A stretch of 64,000 bases of DNA from Paraescarpia echinospica (Eukaryota > Annelida > Polychaeta > Sabellida > Siboglinidae): positions 53,352,292 through 53,416,291 of the forward strand of contig CM034533.1 of the NCBI GenBank assembly GCA_020002185.1, read 5' to 3'. Numbering within the stretch: the stretch's first letter is position 1; every line of letters starts with the position of its first letter. This document shows positions 10,913 to 22,779 of this stretch, piece after piece. The translations under genes and the position numbers were made by a program. The notes under the pieces are model-generated. The model worked only from the letters and a program-made list of their open reading frames with translations, was not told the DNA's origin and did no database searches.

Positions 10913-12519
10913 TTGTACAACTCGCGGTTACAATAACCGGACTCAAAAACAGCTGAACACGCCCTAGTACACAGATGTCTAATGTTCGGGAGGAAATAAG
11001 ATAAAGGTTCATTCCACATTTGATAATTTTTTATTTTATTTACTATATTTATTGTATTCTTTCTTTTTGTATATCATTGGTAAATTGATTCATGATTTTG
11101 TTTTTAATTTTAAATATTATTTGTAATAATTATTGTTGTGAATTTTATTTGTTATCAAAAGCTGTATAAATGAGAGTGTAGGGGTGTGTTTGTATCGGGA
11201 GTGATGTCCCATTGATTGAAAACCAACATGTAATACGTGACATGGTCACCATTATGACATATACCCTTTACTTATGATACTAAATACCACCTAGGCTTCA
11301 TGAGGGTGACTTTGGAAGATGTAATAAGCAACATACCCCCGTCGTAGCGGTTGGGAAACGAGGCCAATTAACAAAATTAATGTGTGGTAGCGAACACCTG
11401 ATCGCCTTGCACCTGCTGTGCCGCGTATCCGGGCACGAATATAGTGTTCTATATTCACCTCGGCCGTGTGTTCACTGCACTCCGTTTTGCGTTGCGTGGC
11501 TGGCGGGCGCTGAGGCTGCCGCTGGTGTAGTCGCGGAATACAGCTGTCGCGGAGTGATCAAAATAATGCAGCATTAACAGTGGGCGGCCAAGGGCAGGTG
11601 ACAGAGAAAGTAGGTCAGGAGGTCGTGAGTACATATATACAAACAACAGAAGGATTCGACGCAAAATGCTGTAGCTTATACATGGTGCATTTTCTTGTAG
11701 ATATTCTGAAGGATTCGTGTAGAAATGTAGAACAGTTTGATGAGATTTAACCTTTTGGATATTTCACTAATAATATGATTTTTTTCTGGATTAGTTTATA
11801 AATGTAACGGTATGGACATGTTTAATCCGTCCTTCAGAATTCATGTTGCGCATTGTCGTGTTGTGAAACTCATATCCACGTGCGCCGTTGAAACTTTCTA
11901 CACATTAAATTCTCACTGCGAAGGAAGCAAAGGACAACACGTTGATCAAAGAACCTGCGAATAAAGAAAGCTGCTTAAACAATGGATTGGACGAGCACAA
12001 CATGTTTATATACGCATTGGTGTTTTACTAACGAAATCGTGTTAAGTCATGTGAACGTAAATGTATGCGTCAGATGGACATGTGTGCATTTTCAATGCAT
12101 TACAGTGGAGAACAGGCCGTGTACAATTACGCGTTTTATCACGCCACCGTCTCCTAAAATTATAAAAAGATAACAGCTAGATTCAATTTGCAAAGCTACA
12201 ATTGGATGAAACCATTGTTAATAAGGTCACGTAACGCAAATAAATTGTCAATTCTTAAATCAAGTATGATATTGTCATATAGAACATAGGATTAGGAACA
12301 TAATATTGTATTGTCAATTCATACACATTAACATGTATATTATATACATTGGCTGTGTGTTCACTCCAACGAAAGATAAATTCATACACATTCACCCTAA
12401 AGTAACATCGGTGTGTAATTCGTGAGAATAGAGGTGCACTGTTGACCGTTTTATACGGATGTCAATATATTGTGAATTAATTCAAACGATTATAGATGCA
12501 TTATCAACGAGTTCATACA
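10913..12519. other. Intergenic, no gene supported
   Basis: AT-rich at 10980-11180 and moderately GC-rich at 11380-11660. The GC-rich part is open on both strands, but I see no domain, splice-site pair or signal that favours either. Confidence 0.45.
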
Positions 12520-12610
12520 AAGACACACACACGCACGCACCCACTCACGCGCGCGCACACAGGAACACATACACACACGTGAGCGCGCACACACGCGCGC
12601 GCGCACGCAC
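12520..12610 (+). repeat. CA/CGCG microsatellite
   Basis: Imperfect (CACG)n/(CG)n tract; one of many alternating purine-pyrimidine tracts in the window. Confidence 0.9.
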
Positions 12611-13062
12611 TACAATACTATCACATTTAGATCAATAATTAAGAATAGCAATGGTCACAAGATGACATAATGCAGTTGTCGGTTATTTTGCATGCGAATA
12701 GGTTGCATACGAACATGTAAATACATTATCAAACAATTTACATAAATTCCACGCTGAATGGCTCCATGATGTTTTCCTGGAAGTTATGAGCAAAATACTA
12801 GTACTTTCTGATGAGCGAATAGAGATGCACGCTGTGGCCTCTTGTTGCTTTTTTACAGGAGACATGATGAAACGTTCAGCACTAAAAGAAGTAAAACAAA
12901 ACTTGATACAAAGTTCGGGACAAAGCCACACGAGTTTTTAAGACAGTCTGACACTAGCTGTTGCTGTTCAAAACATGCGTCTACCGTCGTGGTGCAGTCA
13001 TTTCATTTCTAACAAAATTCACCACAAGATAGCATTATCACAATTTTTGCCGTGGTTCACGG

Positions 13063-13419
13063 TCATTCTTCCTCGTCGTCGAAACGTCGTCGAAGGATGT
13101 GGGCCTCGTATTTTTCGGGCATGCTGCGAACCTCTTTCCGGTAGCCAATCTGCGCTTGCATAATCTTAATCTGGCGTTCCTCTCGCTCCAACTGCGTCCG
13201 CACGTACCTGAGGTGTTCAAGCATCGTCTTCTGGCTGCTCACCATGTTGCTGACGTAAGCCCGTCCGCTCTTCACCTGGTGAGGTATAATTGTCGAGTGA
13301 TACCGCGGACTACACTTAGGTAGAGTTGCGTCCTGCTTTCCATTCCCCCCACCCACTTCCGGTGTTGCCTGGTTCTGGGTACCGGCATCATTGCTGCCAT
13401 TGGGAACCGCATCCGCCAT
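13063..13419 (-). CDS. Intronless 118-residue protein, unrecognised, helical C-terminus
   Basis: Starts with ATG in good context (gacataATGG) and ends TGA after an acidic tail (RRRFDDEEE). Residues 1-45 are polar and low in hydrophobics (GGGNGKQDATLPK). About residues 58-115 are rich in charged residues and Leu/Met in a heptad-like pattern (MVSSQKTMLEHLRYVRTQLEREERQ in part), so a helix or coiled coil is likely. The base composition is more GC-rich than the flanks, and it is the longest minus-strand frame here not explained by repeats. No intron is needed, but the frame could be the single coding exon of a longer transcript. No TTTATT (minus AATAAA) lies in the next 100 bp. I do not recognise a family; a retrocopy is possible. 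Confidence 0.55.
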   Translation of the reverse strand: MADAVPNGSNDAGTQNQATPEVGGGNGKQDATLPKCSPRYHSTIIPHQVKSGRAYVSNMVSSQKTMLEHLRYVRTQLEREERQIKIMQAQIGYRKEVRSMPEKYEAHILRRRFDDEEE

Positions 13420-14699
13420 TATGTCAAATCGTCCTACAACAATTTAGTTCAAAATAACCGAAGGACTTCGGAAAGTTGGGTTAATGGTATGTTGACTAAG
13501 TTGTGCAGCTGTATTAGCATAAGAAACAGGGCTAATTTAGTTAACTTTGGAGATACGTCCTATTTAGCTATAGCTATGTGGTCATGTTTATAATGTATCT
13601 CCCTGTTAGGTATGACGATTCATTAAACAATTGGCGCACCCCTACAGTCATTGCGATAGATGAAACGATATAGTACAGGCGACAGTAGGGCATATACGTA
13701 ATTATAAATAGTTATTGTCGATAATACTTTGAATAACAAAACAATATATAGTAAAGACAGTTTACAAAACATTGCAGCAGAATTTCTTATAACACGGTAT
13801 ACATATGTAATACTGGTCGTAAACACGTCTTTCAACGAGGATAGGTCGCCACCAATCGTGTATTATAATTTCGTAGTATTTCAAACCACCTTCCATCTCA
13901 CCAATACGTGGTGTGGAACTTTAGATTTCGAGCGAGCGATTTATTTTCCCCGGATCCGTGGTGAAGACAAAATACCACCCATCCATACGTAATATTGAAC
14001 GTTGTGGGAACATTGCGACAACACCTTACACGCCGATGTTGTTGTTCGTTTTTGGTTAAAATACGGTGCAAACATGTGTTTCTGTGAAATTGCGGCGCTG
14101 CGGCCGTGTCCAGTTGTTGTTTATGCGGCAAACACCAATAACCCTAATCGGATGTGAATAGGGTGTTGCCGGAAGTGTGCTGAAACAGGGTCGAACCGAT
14201 ACAATCTCCAGCACGTATGCACCTGGCACACGCGAACATGCACACGCACACACTGTAAAGGTAAAGAGGGAAGAAAACCAACGATGCTAGCCCCTACTGG
14301 AAAAACAGCGATTTTTTTTATTGATTCTATCTAATCAATCTCTTGATAAACCTGTTTCTCGAGAGCGACGATATCGTATTTCTCACAAAAGACGTTAGTA
14401 GCGTCGGCTACTAACTGACATACACCTGTCAATTGAGACTTTAGAGCGCCTGGTTTCTGCGCGGAAAGGGTATCTCAAAAGGGAAACCATCGGATTCTGT
14501 GTTTGTAAATAGCACACTCTCGGCGTGTTGTCTTGCACATGTGTTGTCAGTCAATTCTGTGCGGTAGTTGGCGTCATTGCGTGGCCTTGGAAGCGACCGA
14601 TTCCCCAAAAATAATGGTGACTCTATGAATGACACTGTCATTGTTAACGATTGTTGATATTATGTTTGGTAAATATATAAAATTACAACATGAAATAAT
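13420..14699. other. Intergenic, no gene supported
   Basis: Short overlapping frames on both strands at 13623-14253 lack splice or domain support. A short CA tract lies at 14235-14255. Confidence 0.45.
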
Positions 14700-14935
14700 T
14701 GAAAAAGCATGATTTTAACAACATTTAACAAGATTTAAGAAGATTGCCGTCCAGAGCTTAAAGTTCCAGACGGCATGCGGACAAGGAAGCCTTTGGATTA
14801 TCGAGAGTCAACTCGTTTCCACCTACGTATAACCAGCCCTCGCCAGATAGCTGTCAATTTTATTTTTGAATATATTCACACTGCTAGCATTAACACAATC
14901 ATCAGATAATTTGTTCCAGTCATTCATCTATCTAA
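14700..14935 (-). mobile_element. 3' fragment of the CR1-like LINE found at 24728-28830
   Basis: Matches 24728-24935: AACAAGAT..GATTGCC.CCAGAG, AAGCCTTTGG.TTATCGAGAG, ATATTCACACTGCTAGCA and ACACAATCATCAGATAA..TGTTCCA.TCATT. The 5' end of the copy is lost, as usual for LINE integration by target-primed reverse transcription. Confidence 0.75.
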
Positions 14936-15685
14936 TCAACGATGACGATGACGAACATTGCGTTTGTCTGGCACAAGTAGCCATGCTGATCTGTTTGCCA
15001 ACTATTGTCCTACCGGTAGCTCAATCTAGCTATCTATCGACGATGACTACCAAGAGTTTAATTTATGTTCAGTAGTAGGGCCTACACTGTTGTCATATTG
15101 TCTATGGCGATGTATCGATAGTTCGATGTGTTGTTACACCGTACACATGAACCCTGTAGATACCACGTGATCATAAGGTGATTTGTGCTGTTTTCATATA
15201 ATATAAATTATTTTTCCGATAAATTGTTATCAGGTTTCCTCTTCTCCTGACGACAAATTGTTAGTAACAGTTATTATTTTCTTCTGATGTAGGTACACAA
15301 CTGAGTAATTAGAACTTCTGTTCGACAAACGAAAACGTACCTTTAGCACAGAAAAACCTGCATAGAGAACGTGCCAGCTAACGGTGTCTATTTGGAGAAA
15401 TTTTATAATTCGATAATATTACTGCCACTGTAGTGTAGTTTATGGGAATTAGCGAAAACCTAGGAATAGCAGTCCCAAAATCACACCGTACAGGTGACAT
15501 CATCGCAGGGCCTCGGAGGCCGTTGATTCTAAATGACGAGTAGTTTTAAGTGACACTATTACAGTAGACGATTATTGACGTTAGGTCCGTAAGTAAATTT
15601 ATAAAATTAAATAAACGTTTCGTCAAACTCACATGCTGCGTCCAGCTCTGCCTGCATGCTCAATGCCGGTCAGTATTTATCAACA

Positions 15686-16140
15686 GGGGTAAGACCACAT
15701 TAACATTTTACATAGGCGTCCATTATAACGTTTCCTTCATTTCCTGCTAAATTTGACGAACAATTTTCTTGACAATTTCACAGCATATTTAACCTCCATT
15801 GACACAAGTGCTGGGGAAAACTCGTAAAATTCTCGTGCCTCAGTTTTCAGAAAAATCCACCCAAATCTGACACCCCTCAATTTCGCCCCAATCTGGTGAT
15901 GGATTTTTAAATATTGGTGCGTTCTGCAAAATAGCCACTGTGCGAATACGCGAGCGACTAGCGTATGTTTATTGCTACCTCATGAAAGATCTAATGTAGT
16001 AGTACATTCAGTATTCACTGGACTGACATGTGCCATGCCAAAGTGCTCGAAAAAAATTCACACATGACACCAAAACGGTATTTTCAAGGGCTCTCTTTCG
16101 GTGGGTAATGGCGGACGAATCCTTAATGTGGTCTTACCCC
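15686..16140. mobile_element. 455-bp MITE-like element with 18-bp terminal inverted repeats
   Basis: Begins GGGGTAAGACCACATTAA and ends with its exact reverse complement TTAATGTGGTCTTACCCC. Flanked by AACA on both sides, a likely 4-bp target duplication. No coding sequence, so non-autonomous. The superfamily is not assigned. Confidence 0.75.
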
Positions 16141-16396
16141 AACACTATTGCACCCGCATGTGTTGTGTTATGAGAACAATGACACACAATCACTCCGCCA
16201 TTTAAGATCTTCAAAAAGTGCATAATTTCATTCAAATGCATTCTACAATAAAACTTACTAATATTGTAATCAATTGCACTCATATTACATCGCCGTTTCT
16301 TTTTTCAAATGTCAAATATCACCATTTCCAAGATCCCTTTGAACACACAAAAACACAAGAGGAATGTTAACTGTTCTCTGACTCCCCTTAACTTAC

Positions 16397-16660
16397 CCGT
16401 TTGTTGGAAGTCGCCGTTCGAAAGCTGACCGCACCGCTCTGTCCGTCTCCTTCTGTTATTGTGACGTTGAAGGCTCCCGCTAGACCAAGAGTTCCCGCAA
16501 GGTTCACAGGGAACAAGGCTGCAACAACCTCGTGGAGCAGAGCCGGTTCGAGTAAGCTGTGATTAGAATAGCCGAGGCTCGGAGGCCAAAGCAGCGTTCT
16601 ATTGATAACGCTTATCAATGGAAATCCGGCCGCGTGGACGTATATATCGTGGCGCGCCAA
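16397..16660 (-). CDS. Candidate coding exon, unrecognised
   Basis: The minus-strand frame reads from an ATG at 16660 to CGG|gtaagt (donor at 16396-16391) with 88 codons, for example GTLGLAGAFNVTITEGDGQ and VSFRTATSNKR. It is clearly more GC-rich than its surroundings and ends at a strong donor in phase 0. Whether the ATG is the true start or the exon begins upstream is not settled. No matching downstream exon was found. The product is unknown. Confidence 0.35.
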
Positions 16661-16946
16661 AGGACAACGTGTGTGTTGGATACAGAACCGTCTTACTTAT
16701 ACGTGTCGGTGGTGGCGGCGGGTAACTAGACCTACAAGCTTTCACCTCAACTATGAGTACTTTCTACTGCGCATTTGCAATTAATTAAAATGTTTCGTGC
16801 CGTCGCTCATATTATTAGGTTTATTTGCTTGAGTGAAGAAAGTCGTTTCGACGAGAAATAGATGTAACTAGTTTAGTTCATGTCACACTGGCATACCAGA
16901 CGTTGTACTACACATAATCGAACCGGTCGATCTTCTGAAACATCTA

Positions 16947-17140
16947 CAGTCGAAGGTCTCTTTAGGTCACCTTGGTAATACAGCCGTCTCGCAATTAAGG
17001 TTACCTTAAGACAGCCCCAAAGAATTTCCATATGTATACGGTAAAGCATAGGATATTAATCCCGCTAATACAGTCACCTCGTCACCCAGGTTCATGTTTT
17101 ATCAAGTCCCACGGGTGACCTTAATAGTGAGGATCCGCTG
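16947..17140. mobile_element. MITE-like element, TA-flanked (copy 1)
   Basis: Starts taCAGTCGAAGGTCTC and ends GAGGATCCGCTGta, with internal CTCGCAATTAAGG..ACC and GGTGACC.TTAATAGTGAG as inner inverted arms. A TA duplication and CAGT ends suggest a Tc1/mariner-type non-autonomous element. A related copy lies at 53399-53574. Confidence 0.65.
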
Positions 17141-17239
17141 TACTCTTAAGTTCTAGTTGATCTACAATTGATGGATCTACTAAGTCGCGGTTTGCCTACG
17201 TCACAGATACGATTACGCGCATGACCTCCGCCAAGCAAT

Positions 17240-17480
17240 GCCCTGTCAGTTCTCGCTTCAACAACTTTATATTGTGTTTTTGTCATATATTATAACGTTT
17301 GGGGACGGATGTTCAACAAAATATACGATAGAATATCAAAACGATCCGTGTGTTTGGCGTCGTTTTTGATGGTTTGGTCGACTTTTTGCTAGGCATCAGA
17401 TTGCTTGATGGATAGGTCAACTGGATGTTTCCTAAGGTAGACACCATTCGCTGACATATCATATCGGGAGACGGACAACA
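17240..17480. repeat. Dispersed repeat, copy 1 (second copy 46790-47045)
   Basis: Shares ACGTTTGGG.AC..ATGT, ..AAAAT.TA.GA..GAAT, TTTTTGATGG, GACTTTTTG..AGGCATCAG and TTGGATAG.TCAAC blocks with 46790-47045, in the same orientation. The family is not recognised. Confidence 0.6.
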
Positions 17481-17769
17481 ATTATTTTATACAATATTAA
17501 ATGATCATTACGTGCTCTTGCTTTAAACAAGTATAATTATATCCAAACATAACAAAGAGGAAATGATACGAGGTGCGAGTAGGGGCCCAATGATGGCAAC
17601 AGTTGCTCTGGGAGACGTGGACCATGGCGAAGGTGATGGCGAAAGCAGTGTGTTACGATGCACATTTTGACTGTTACGTATAAGTTAGCGGACACTTATG
17701 ATCGCATGATATGTTGATGGGTATGATAGATATATGTGTAGACATTTGATAGCTGTAGAGGGTCGTGGT

Positions 17770-18026
17770 TAAGTCAGAAAGTAAACGCCGATGTTGATTT
17801 TCTATGCTGCCGTTTCGAAACTAGTTCATTCAGCTGTATGACTGATTATATGGCTATAGTCAGTGATGGATATTTAAGCAAGAATAGTCTTCGCGCATTA
17901 ATTGCAGAGTCGTTGAATATTTCCAAGAGAAGTCGAGATGGTGTTCGACTGAACGGTTCTGCCATGGAGTAAAGCGTAAAGCGTTTTGATCACTCCAACT
18001 GACTAGACACCGTGCTATATAAGAAT
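17770..18026 (+). mobile_element. SINE copy (family A), diverged
   Basis: Contains the family body (GTGATGGATATTTAAGCAAGAATAGTCTTCGCGCATTAATTGCA in pieces) and the ACACCGTGCTATATAAGAA tail. The tRNA-like head is degraded. Confidence 0.7.
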
Positions 18027-18431
18027 TTACCTTTTTATATTTGTGCATCACTGCCAGTGGTCTTATTCTATTTAGCGCGGTGGATCAGGTCCCCGTCACA
18101 AACAATTACCAAAGATATCGCTCAACACTCAACACTCCAGACAAATGTCGACTTAAGACACGCTGGTAATATCGCGACCACCTGTTAGGTAGTGTGTGAT
18201 AGCAGCTATTACCCGGACTACTTTTGATTGCTTTTCCGTGCACGTAACCTGTTGCTCAAGAGAGTTTGTTCTGAAGAAGTTGTCTATAAGTATTAAAGCG
18301 TTACACTGCATACTGTTGTGACGCTACAGATAGGGAAATGTGACTAATTTTCTGAAATCGGAAGGTAATCGATGTTTTGGGGAAATATACCGATGTACGT
18401 GATTTGTGAAACAGTAGCTAACACAAAACGT

Positions 18432-18751
18432 TGTGAATTAGTTATTTTAAACATATCCAATACGTGAATTTACCTTGTAGAGTCTTTCGTTGATGTGGCA
18501 CATCAACTTCTTCAATACATGTGACGTATGACGTCATCGTACATGTGAGATAGTTTGTAATTCCCCTCGTCTCGATTGATTGGTGTTCTGACCTTTCTGA
18601 TCCATATGGCTTCTTCTATTTGCCGCGTTCTTCTGTCGGCTTCCTTGTCCACTACTTTCGTTCCCTCCCAGTCTATGCGAACTACCTCACATGCACGATG
18701 ACATCATACATAAATTCACGTATTGGATATGTTTAAAATAACTCATTCGCA
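18432..18751. repeat. 320-bp inverted duplication around a Penelope-like fragment
   Basis: Outer arms at 18440-18472 and 18710-18742 are perfectly complementary over about 33 bp (they include CATATCCAATACGTGAATT). After a roughly 50-bp gap in the right arm, the complementarity resumes: CGTATGACGTCATCGTACAT on the left pairs with the reverse complement of 18686-18710. The arms therefore include the 3' end of the reading frame annotated at 18512. Confidence 0.8.
18512..18693 (-). pseudogene. Penelope-like retroelement, C-terminal GIY-YIG endonuclease end
   Basis: The minus strand reads RIDWEGTKVVDKEADRRTR, then QIEEAIWIRKV, TPINRDEGNYKLSHMYD and a TGA stop at 18514-18512. The pattern E-x-x-x-R-x-x-x-E-A-I-x-I-R..N-R-D-E-G-x-Y-x-L-S-H-x-Y-D is the end of the GIY-YIG domain that follows the reverse transcriptase in Penelope-like and related elements. 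Only about 55 residues survive; the reverse transcriptase part is absent. The identification rests on recognised motifs, with no alignment run. Confidence 0.7.
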
Positions 18752-19839
18752 TAGAAATGAACTATCCTGAATAATGTTCACAAACATAAAACGTTATTTG
18801 AGCAACTTTTTTACATAGTTTGATATCATAAGATATTGGTCTATGGTAGGGCAGTAAGAGTAACCGTGAATTAATTAACAAACTTCGAGTTCAGAAATGC
18901 CTCGTTGCTACTACTTAGCGACAACCACTTTAATGTAACGTAGACTGGCCGATCACACCATCATGTTATCAATTATTTCATACAAACGTGGATTTACAAA
19001 ACGAAACAATACTAATAAGGAATCTTCATTCGCGCCTGAATCGTCGGAAACCGAGCTCAGAGGCGTCTCAATGCAAAAGGGTTAATTAATTTCAAAATCA
19101 ATAAATATAAATAAAGTTGTCAATAGAAATGTTTATGGTATGCATCACCTACTCGCCATGTATGAGGATAGGTCAAACTGGCGATTCTGCTAAGGTTAGT
19201 GTGCATATGGAATAGTAAATAGCGCCAAGGTACAGCGAGCGCGATCTCGCTTACCACATTTTTTATACTGCCACAAATGTTTACCATTTATTATTGAAGT
19301 AAAGACGTGTAAAATCTGTAAACAAAACTATATGACTTGAGGCAGGGGTAACATGATAATTGTTCACACATACGCAGAGGTAGCTTGCGTAGAAATGGTA
19401 AGAGTGTAGACAAAGTGACACGCAAGCATCAATATGTTCTTCTGTTTACAATCAAAAGATGCGTCGTCGTTTCGGAAATGGCGTTAACGTGTTACATCAT
19501 GCATCATTCCATTTGTCGTCTTCCTTCCGGTGGAGGTAAGCCTATGGTTGTTACATCAGAGGTAAGTACTAGTTTGTTTGACCAGGGGCCGGTTTTATGA
19601 AGCCTACTTAAAAATTACTTGGCGACCCGCGTTAGTATTCTTATGTAGAAAACGCGTAGTTTTCTAGGGCAATTATCTTAGCGTTAAGTAAATCATGCAG
19701 ATTAAAGCGGCCCCAGATTGGCAGGTTCTTGGTGTTAGACCAAGTTCACCAAACATGAACAGTGGGAACCTAGTTTAAAGTTGTTCAATTTACCATTCTC
19801 AGATATTCTCCTTTGTATACGTTAACACGGGTACGAATG
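18752..19839. other. Intergenic, no gene supported
   Basis: AT-rich, non-repetitive. A short frame at 19385-19600 has no domain or splice support. Confidence 0.5.
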
Positions 19840-20020
19840 CGCACGTGCGTGTGTCTGTGCGTAAGCGTGTGCAAGAGAGAAAGTACGCGCGCGCGCGTAT
19901 GTGTGTGTGTGTGTGTGTGCCTGTGAGTGTGCGTGTGTGTGCGTGTGCATGTGTGTGTGTGTGTGTGTGCGTGTGTGCGTGTGTGTGTGCGTGCGTATGT
20001 GTGTGTGTGTGCGTATGCGT
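19840..20020 (+). repeat. GT/GCGT microsatellite
   Basis: About 180 bp of interrupted (GTGTGC)n/(GT)n. Confidence 0.9.
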
Positions 20021-20099
20021 TTAAAAGAAGTGTCTTGCTAAAGTTTATGTCTTATTTCTAATCACCTGAAATGTAGTCAGCTCTTTGTGGCATCTCATT

Positions 20100-20210
20100 G
20101 ATTTGGCTAAATGCTGCCCGAAGAAGTTGGGATGGTGTTCTGCCAGTCCGATAGATTGTAGGTCGTTTTTATTCAGCCAAACGACTGGATATCTCGCTAT
20201 GTAATAAAAT
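20100..20210 (+). mobile_element. Degenerate SINE fragment (family A)
   Basis: TTGGCTAAATGCTGCCC.GA, GATGGTGTTCTGCCAG and GACTGGATATCTCGCTATGTAATAA follow the order of the family A 3' half with many changes. Confidence 0.5.
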
Positions 20211-20580
20211 ACCTAACCCGTCACAACAGAGTGGGTGGGTGTAGCTGTTCAATAAAAATAGTGTCATAGTTTTATCTTACCACTAGCGATTGCGTTTATT
20301 TCGTGGAGAGTTGATGTGCACATGTTAACAAGCGAGTGTATGAATGTAAACAGGCCTAAGCGCACACGTTAGCACCCGTATATTTATTTATAAGCCTGTT
20401 TGTGCGCATCGTTTGACAAGTTGGTAACATACATTGCACTCGATGTTACTCAATTAATGTATCTCTTACACTACGATAATATTTGCTTAAAACAGCTGAT
20501 CACCACTAAATGCAGCAGCTCGGCTAAAGCACGTTAGCAACACTATCAATACACTATCTTCACCGCGTAGTCTTCACGTT

Positions 20581-20610
20581 GCCGCACCGCACCGCACCGC
20601 ACCGCACCCG
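20581..20610 (+). repeat. (CCGCA)n short tandem repeat
   Basis: Five perfect CCGCA units. Confidence 0.9.
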
Positions 20611-21029
20611 GTGCCACTGATTCAATGTGACTCCATCTGGCGGATGATGAACGAGTGACGAGTGTTTCAACTTTGGTTCATTGCCTATGGCGTATTTTAT
20701 ATGACTTTCTAAGACTCTGTGTCGTTTTTAAGTCATACAAAACATTCCTGGTATTGTCACATTTAATTTTGCGACTATCTTAATTGATTTTCATAATTTT
20801 GGGACTACCTTAATTGATTTTCAGATTGTTTGGCTTTATTAAATTGATCTAACAAAGTACGATGTAATTCAATGAATTGAACTTCAAGCCAAAACTTTGA
20901 AAATCGTTCTCTCAGAAATGCTCTTGTTTTCCCACATATATGTGATGCAAACACAGTTCGCTAGGGTGTGGCGCGATGGAGCCGCACGTATCACAGTCCG
21001 CTGTAGTCAAACGAGTGGGAATAAACGAG

Positions 21030-21510
21030 TTGAGGGTAGCCTAGATTATCCAGGCGCCGTAAGATGGCAGCACTACCCCTCACTGTTTCCCGGCGAAGTT
21101 TCGCAGCCGGGCAAGAGTTGGTTAAGATAAACTAGTTGGGGAGGACGGCGACGGGGGGAGGGTAAAATGAGTGGTCTCGGTGGGGTGAAGATCTCAAAGA
21201 GGTGCAGTTGGAGGTATTAGTGACTATATAATAGTGAGCTGCATCAAACAGAATATATGACTAGCCAATAGGGTCTACCAGATGTGCACAAGACGAACAG
21301 TCGACATTAACTGTCGTTTGAAGATGAAATGTCGGGTGTATTACGCCGACTAACAAAACATTTCCACCTTTCCTGGTAAACAAGGATACACTTTTATCAG
21401 ATAATACTACACTACAATAACTATTCAACATTAAGCTTATATTGAAACATGTCACACACAAACTAAACCGACATTAATTTTTTTTCGTAGTTTAGTGCCT
21501 TTTTTTCATA
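21030..21510. repeat. Dispersed repeat, copy 1 (second copy 22780-23075)
   Basis: Begins TAGCCTAGATTATCCAGGCGCCGT.A and ends with AAGGATACACTTTTATCAGATAATACTA, CAACTATTCAACATTAAGC-like and TTTTTTCGTAGTTTAGTGCC. The same order recurs at 22780-23075. The CAGGCGCCG core also occurs in the 73-bp array. Confidence 0.65.
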
Positions 21511-22196
21511 AAACATAGGCAGAAGACGGTTTCCCAGAGTATCGGTTGAAAGCGTGTTTTGCCTTAACGTTTACGTTTACGTCGATCGTCCCTAACTGGT
21601 CTTCGGAACAGTCGCAGAAAACATAAGTAACTTTATGAAAAAATAATTTTCACCGGTCTAGCACCCGGTAAGACCCTAATACATATACAAACCATTAATC
21701 AAAGCGTTTATTTACTTCCAAAGAGTTGCAGATTACACTGAACATTTGGCGTCCTATAAGAAACCAGCTGACAAACAACCGTGCGGTTTGGAGGGCCATG
21801 GTCGCCAACGCCTGCGACGAACACGGTACATAGACGAAGAAGATACGAAAACAGTCTATGACAAAAACGTTAATTATTAATATGCCCCCACGCGCTCTAC
21901 CTTAGCTCGGTTACAATTAGATATCACATATGGCTTGGCGATTCATATTTTGGTCGCGACCCAGGGGTTAAGAACCGCTGCCGTGGAACATACTTCAATC
22001 AAAAGGCATTCGGTAGGTGGCGCAGCCAACTGAACAAATATTCGTTTGTGGGGTACGCACTATACGCCATGGGCCGTTGGATTGTTCGTTGAATTTCTTT
22101 TCACAAAAGACAATCCAGATTTTATCATTCATACAGTTTCTTTAACGACGCTGGACGCTAAAAAATTCAGTATTTCTCTTTTATGCTTTAGTCGTC

Positions 22197-22400
22197 TTGT
22201 TACTGACATATGTTGGAATTACCTGTCATGACGCTTTTGTTACTGACATATGTTGGAATTACCTGTCATGGCGCTTTTGTTACTGACATATGTTGGAATT
22301 ACCTGTCATGACGCTTTTGTTACTGACATATGTTGGAATTACCTGTCATGACGCTTTTGTTACTGACATATGTTGGAATTACTTGTCATGACGCTTTTGG
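22197..22400 (+). repeat. 40-bp tandem repeat, five units
   Basis: Unit begins GTTACTGACATATGTTGGAA and ends TGTCATGACGCTTTT, nearly identical across units. Confidence 0.95.
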
Positions 22401-22675
22401 ATTCCTAGCTACAAATGCCTGTAAACACCTGATGTCAATCTTGTCAAAAATACCTTCAAACTAACCTTAACCCTATCTCACTTTCGATCCACGCTGTTAG
22501 CCAATTGATAAGAGGGCGATCATTCGACAGTTGTTCTGACGTTAAGTTGTATGTACAGGACTGTTGATTGTTTGCGGGTGTTCGTTTTTGGGCCTCCAAA
22601 AAAACTGCACATATCCGCCAAAATCCTCAGCCGAATATTAACTGTTAACTTTTTAACAATCTAGCAGAACTGTTG

Positions 22676-22755
22676 GTGTGTGTGTGTGTGTGTGTGCGTG
22701 CGTGCGTGTGTGTGCATGTGTGGTGCGTGGTTCGCGTGCGCGTGCTTGCGTGTAT
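22676..22755 (+). repeat. GT/GCGT microsatellite
   Basis: Interrupted GT-rich tract. Confidence 0.9.
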
Positions 22756-22779
22756 GTATGCTAAAAGCACAATGCACAC

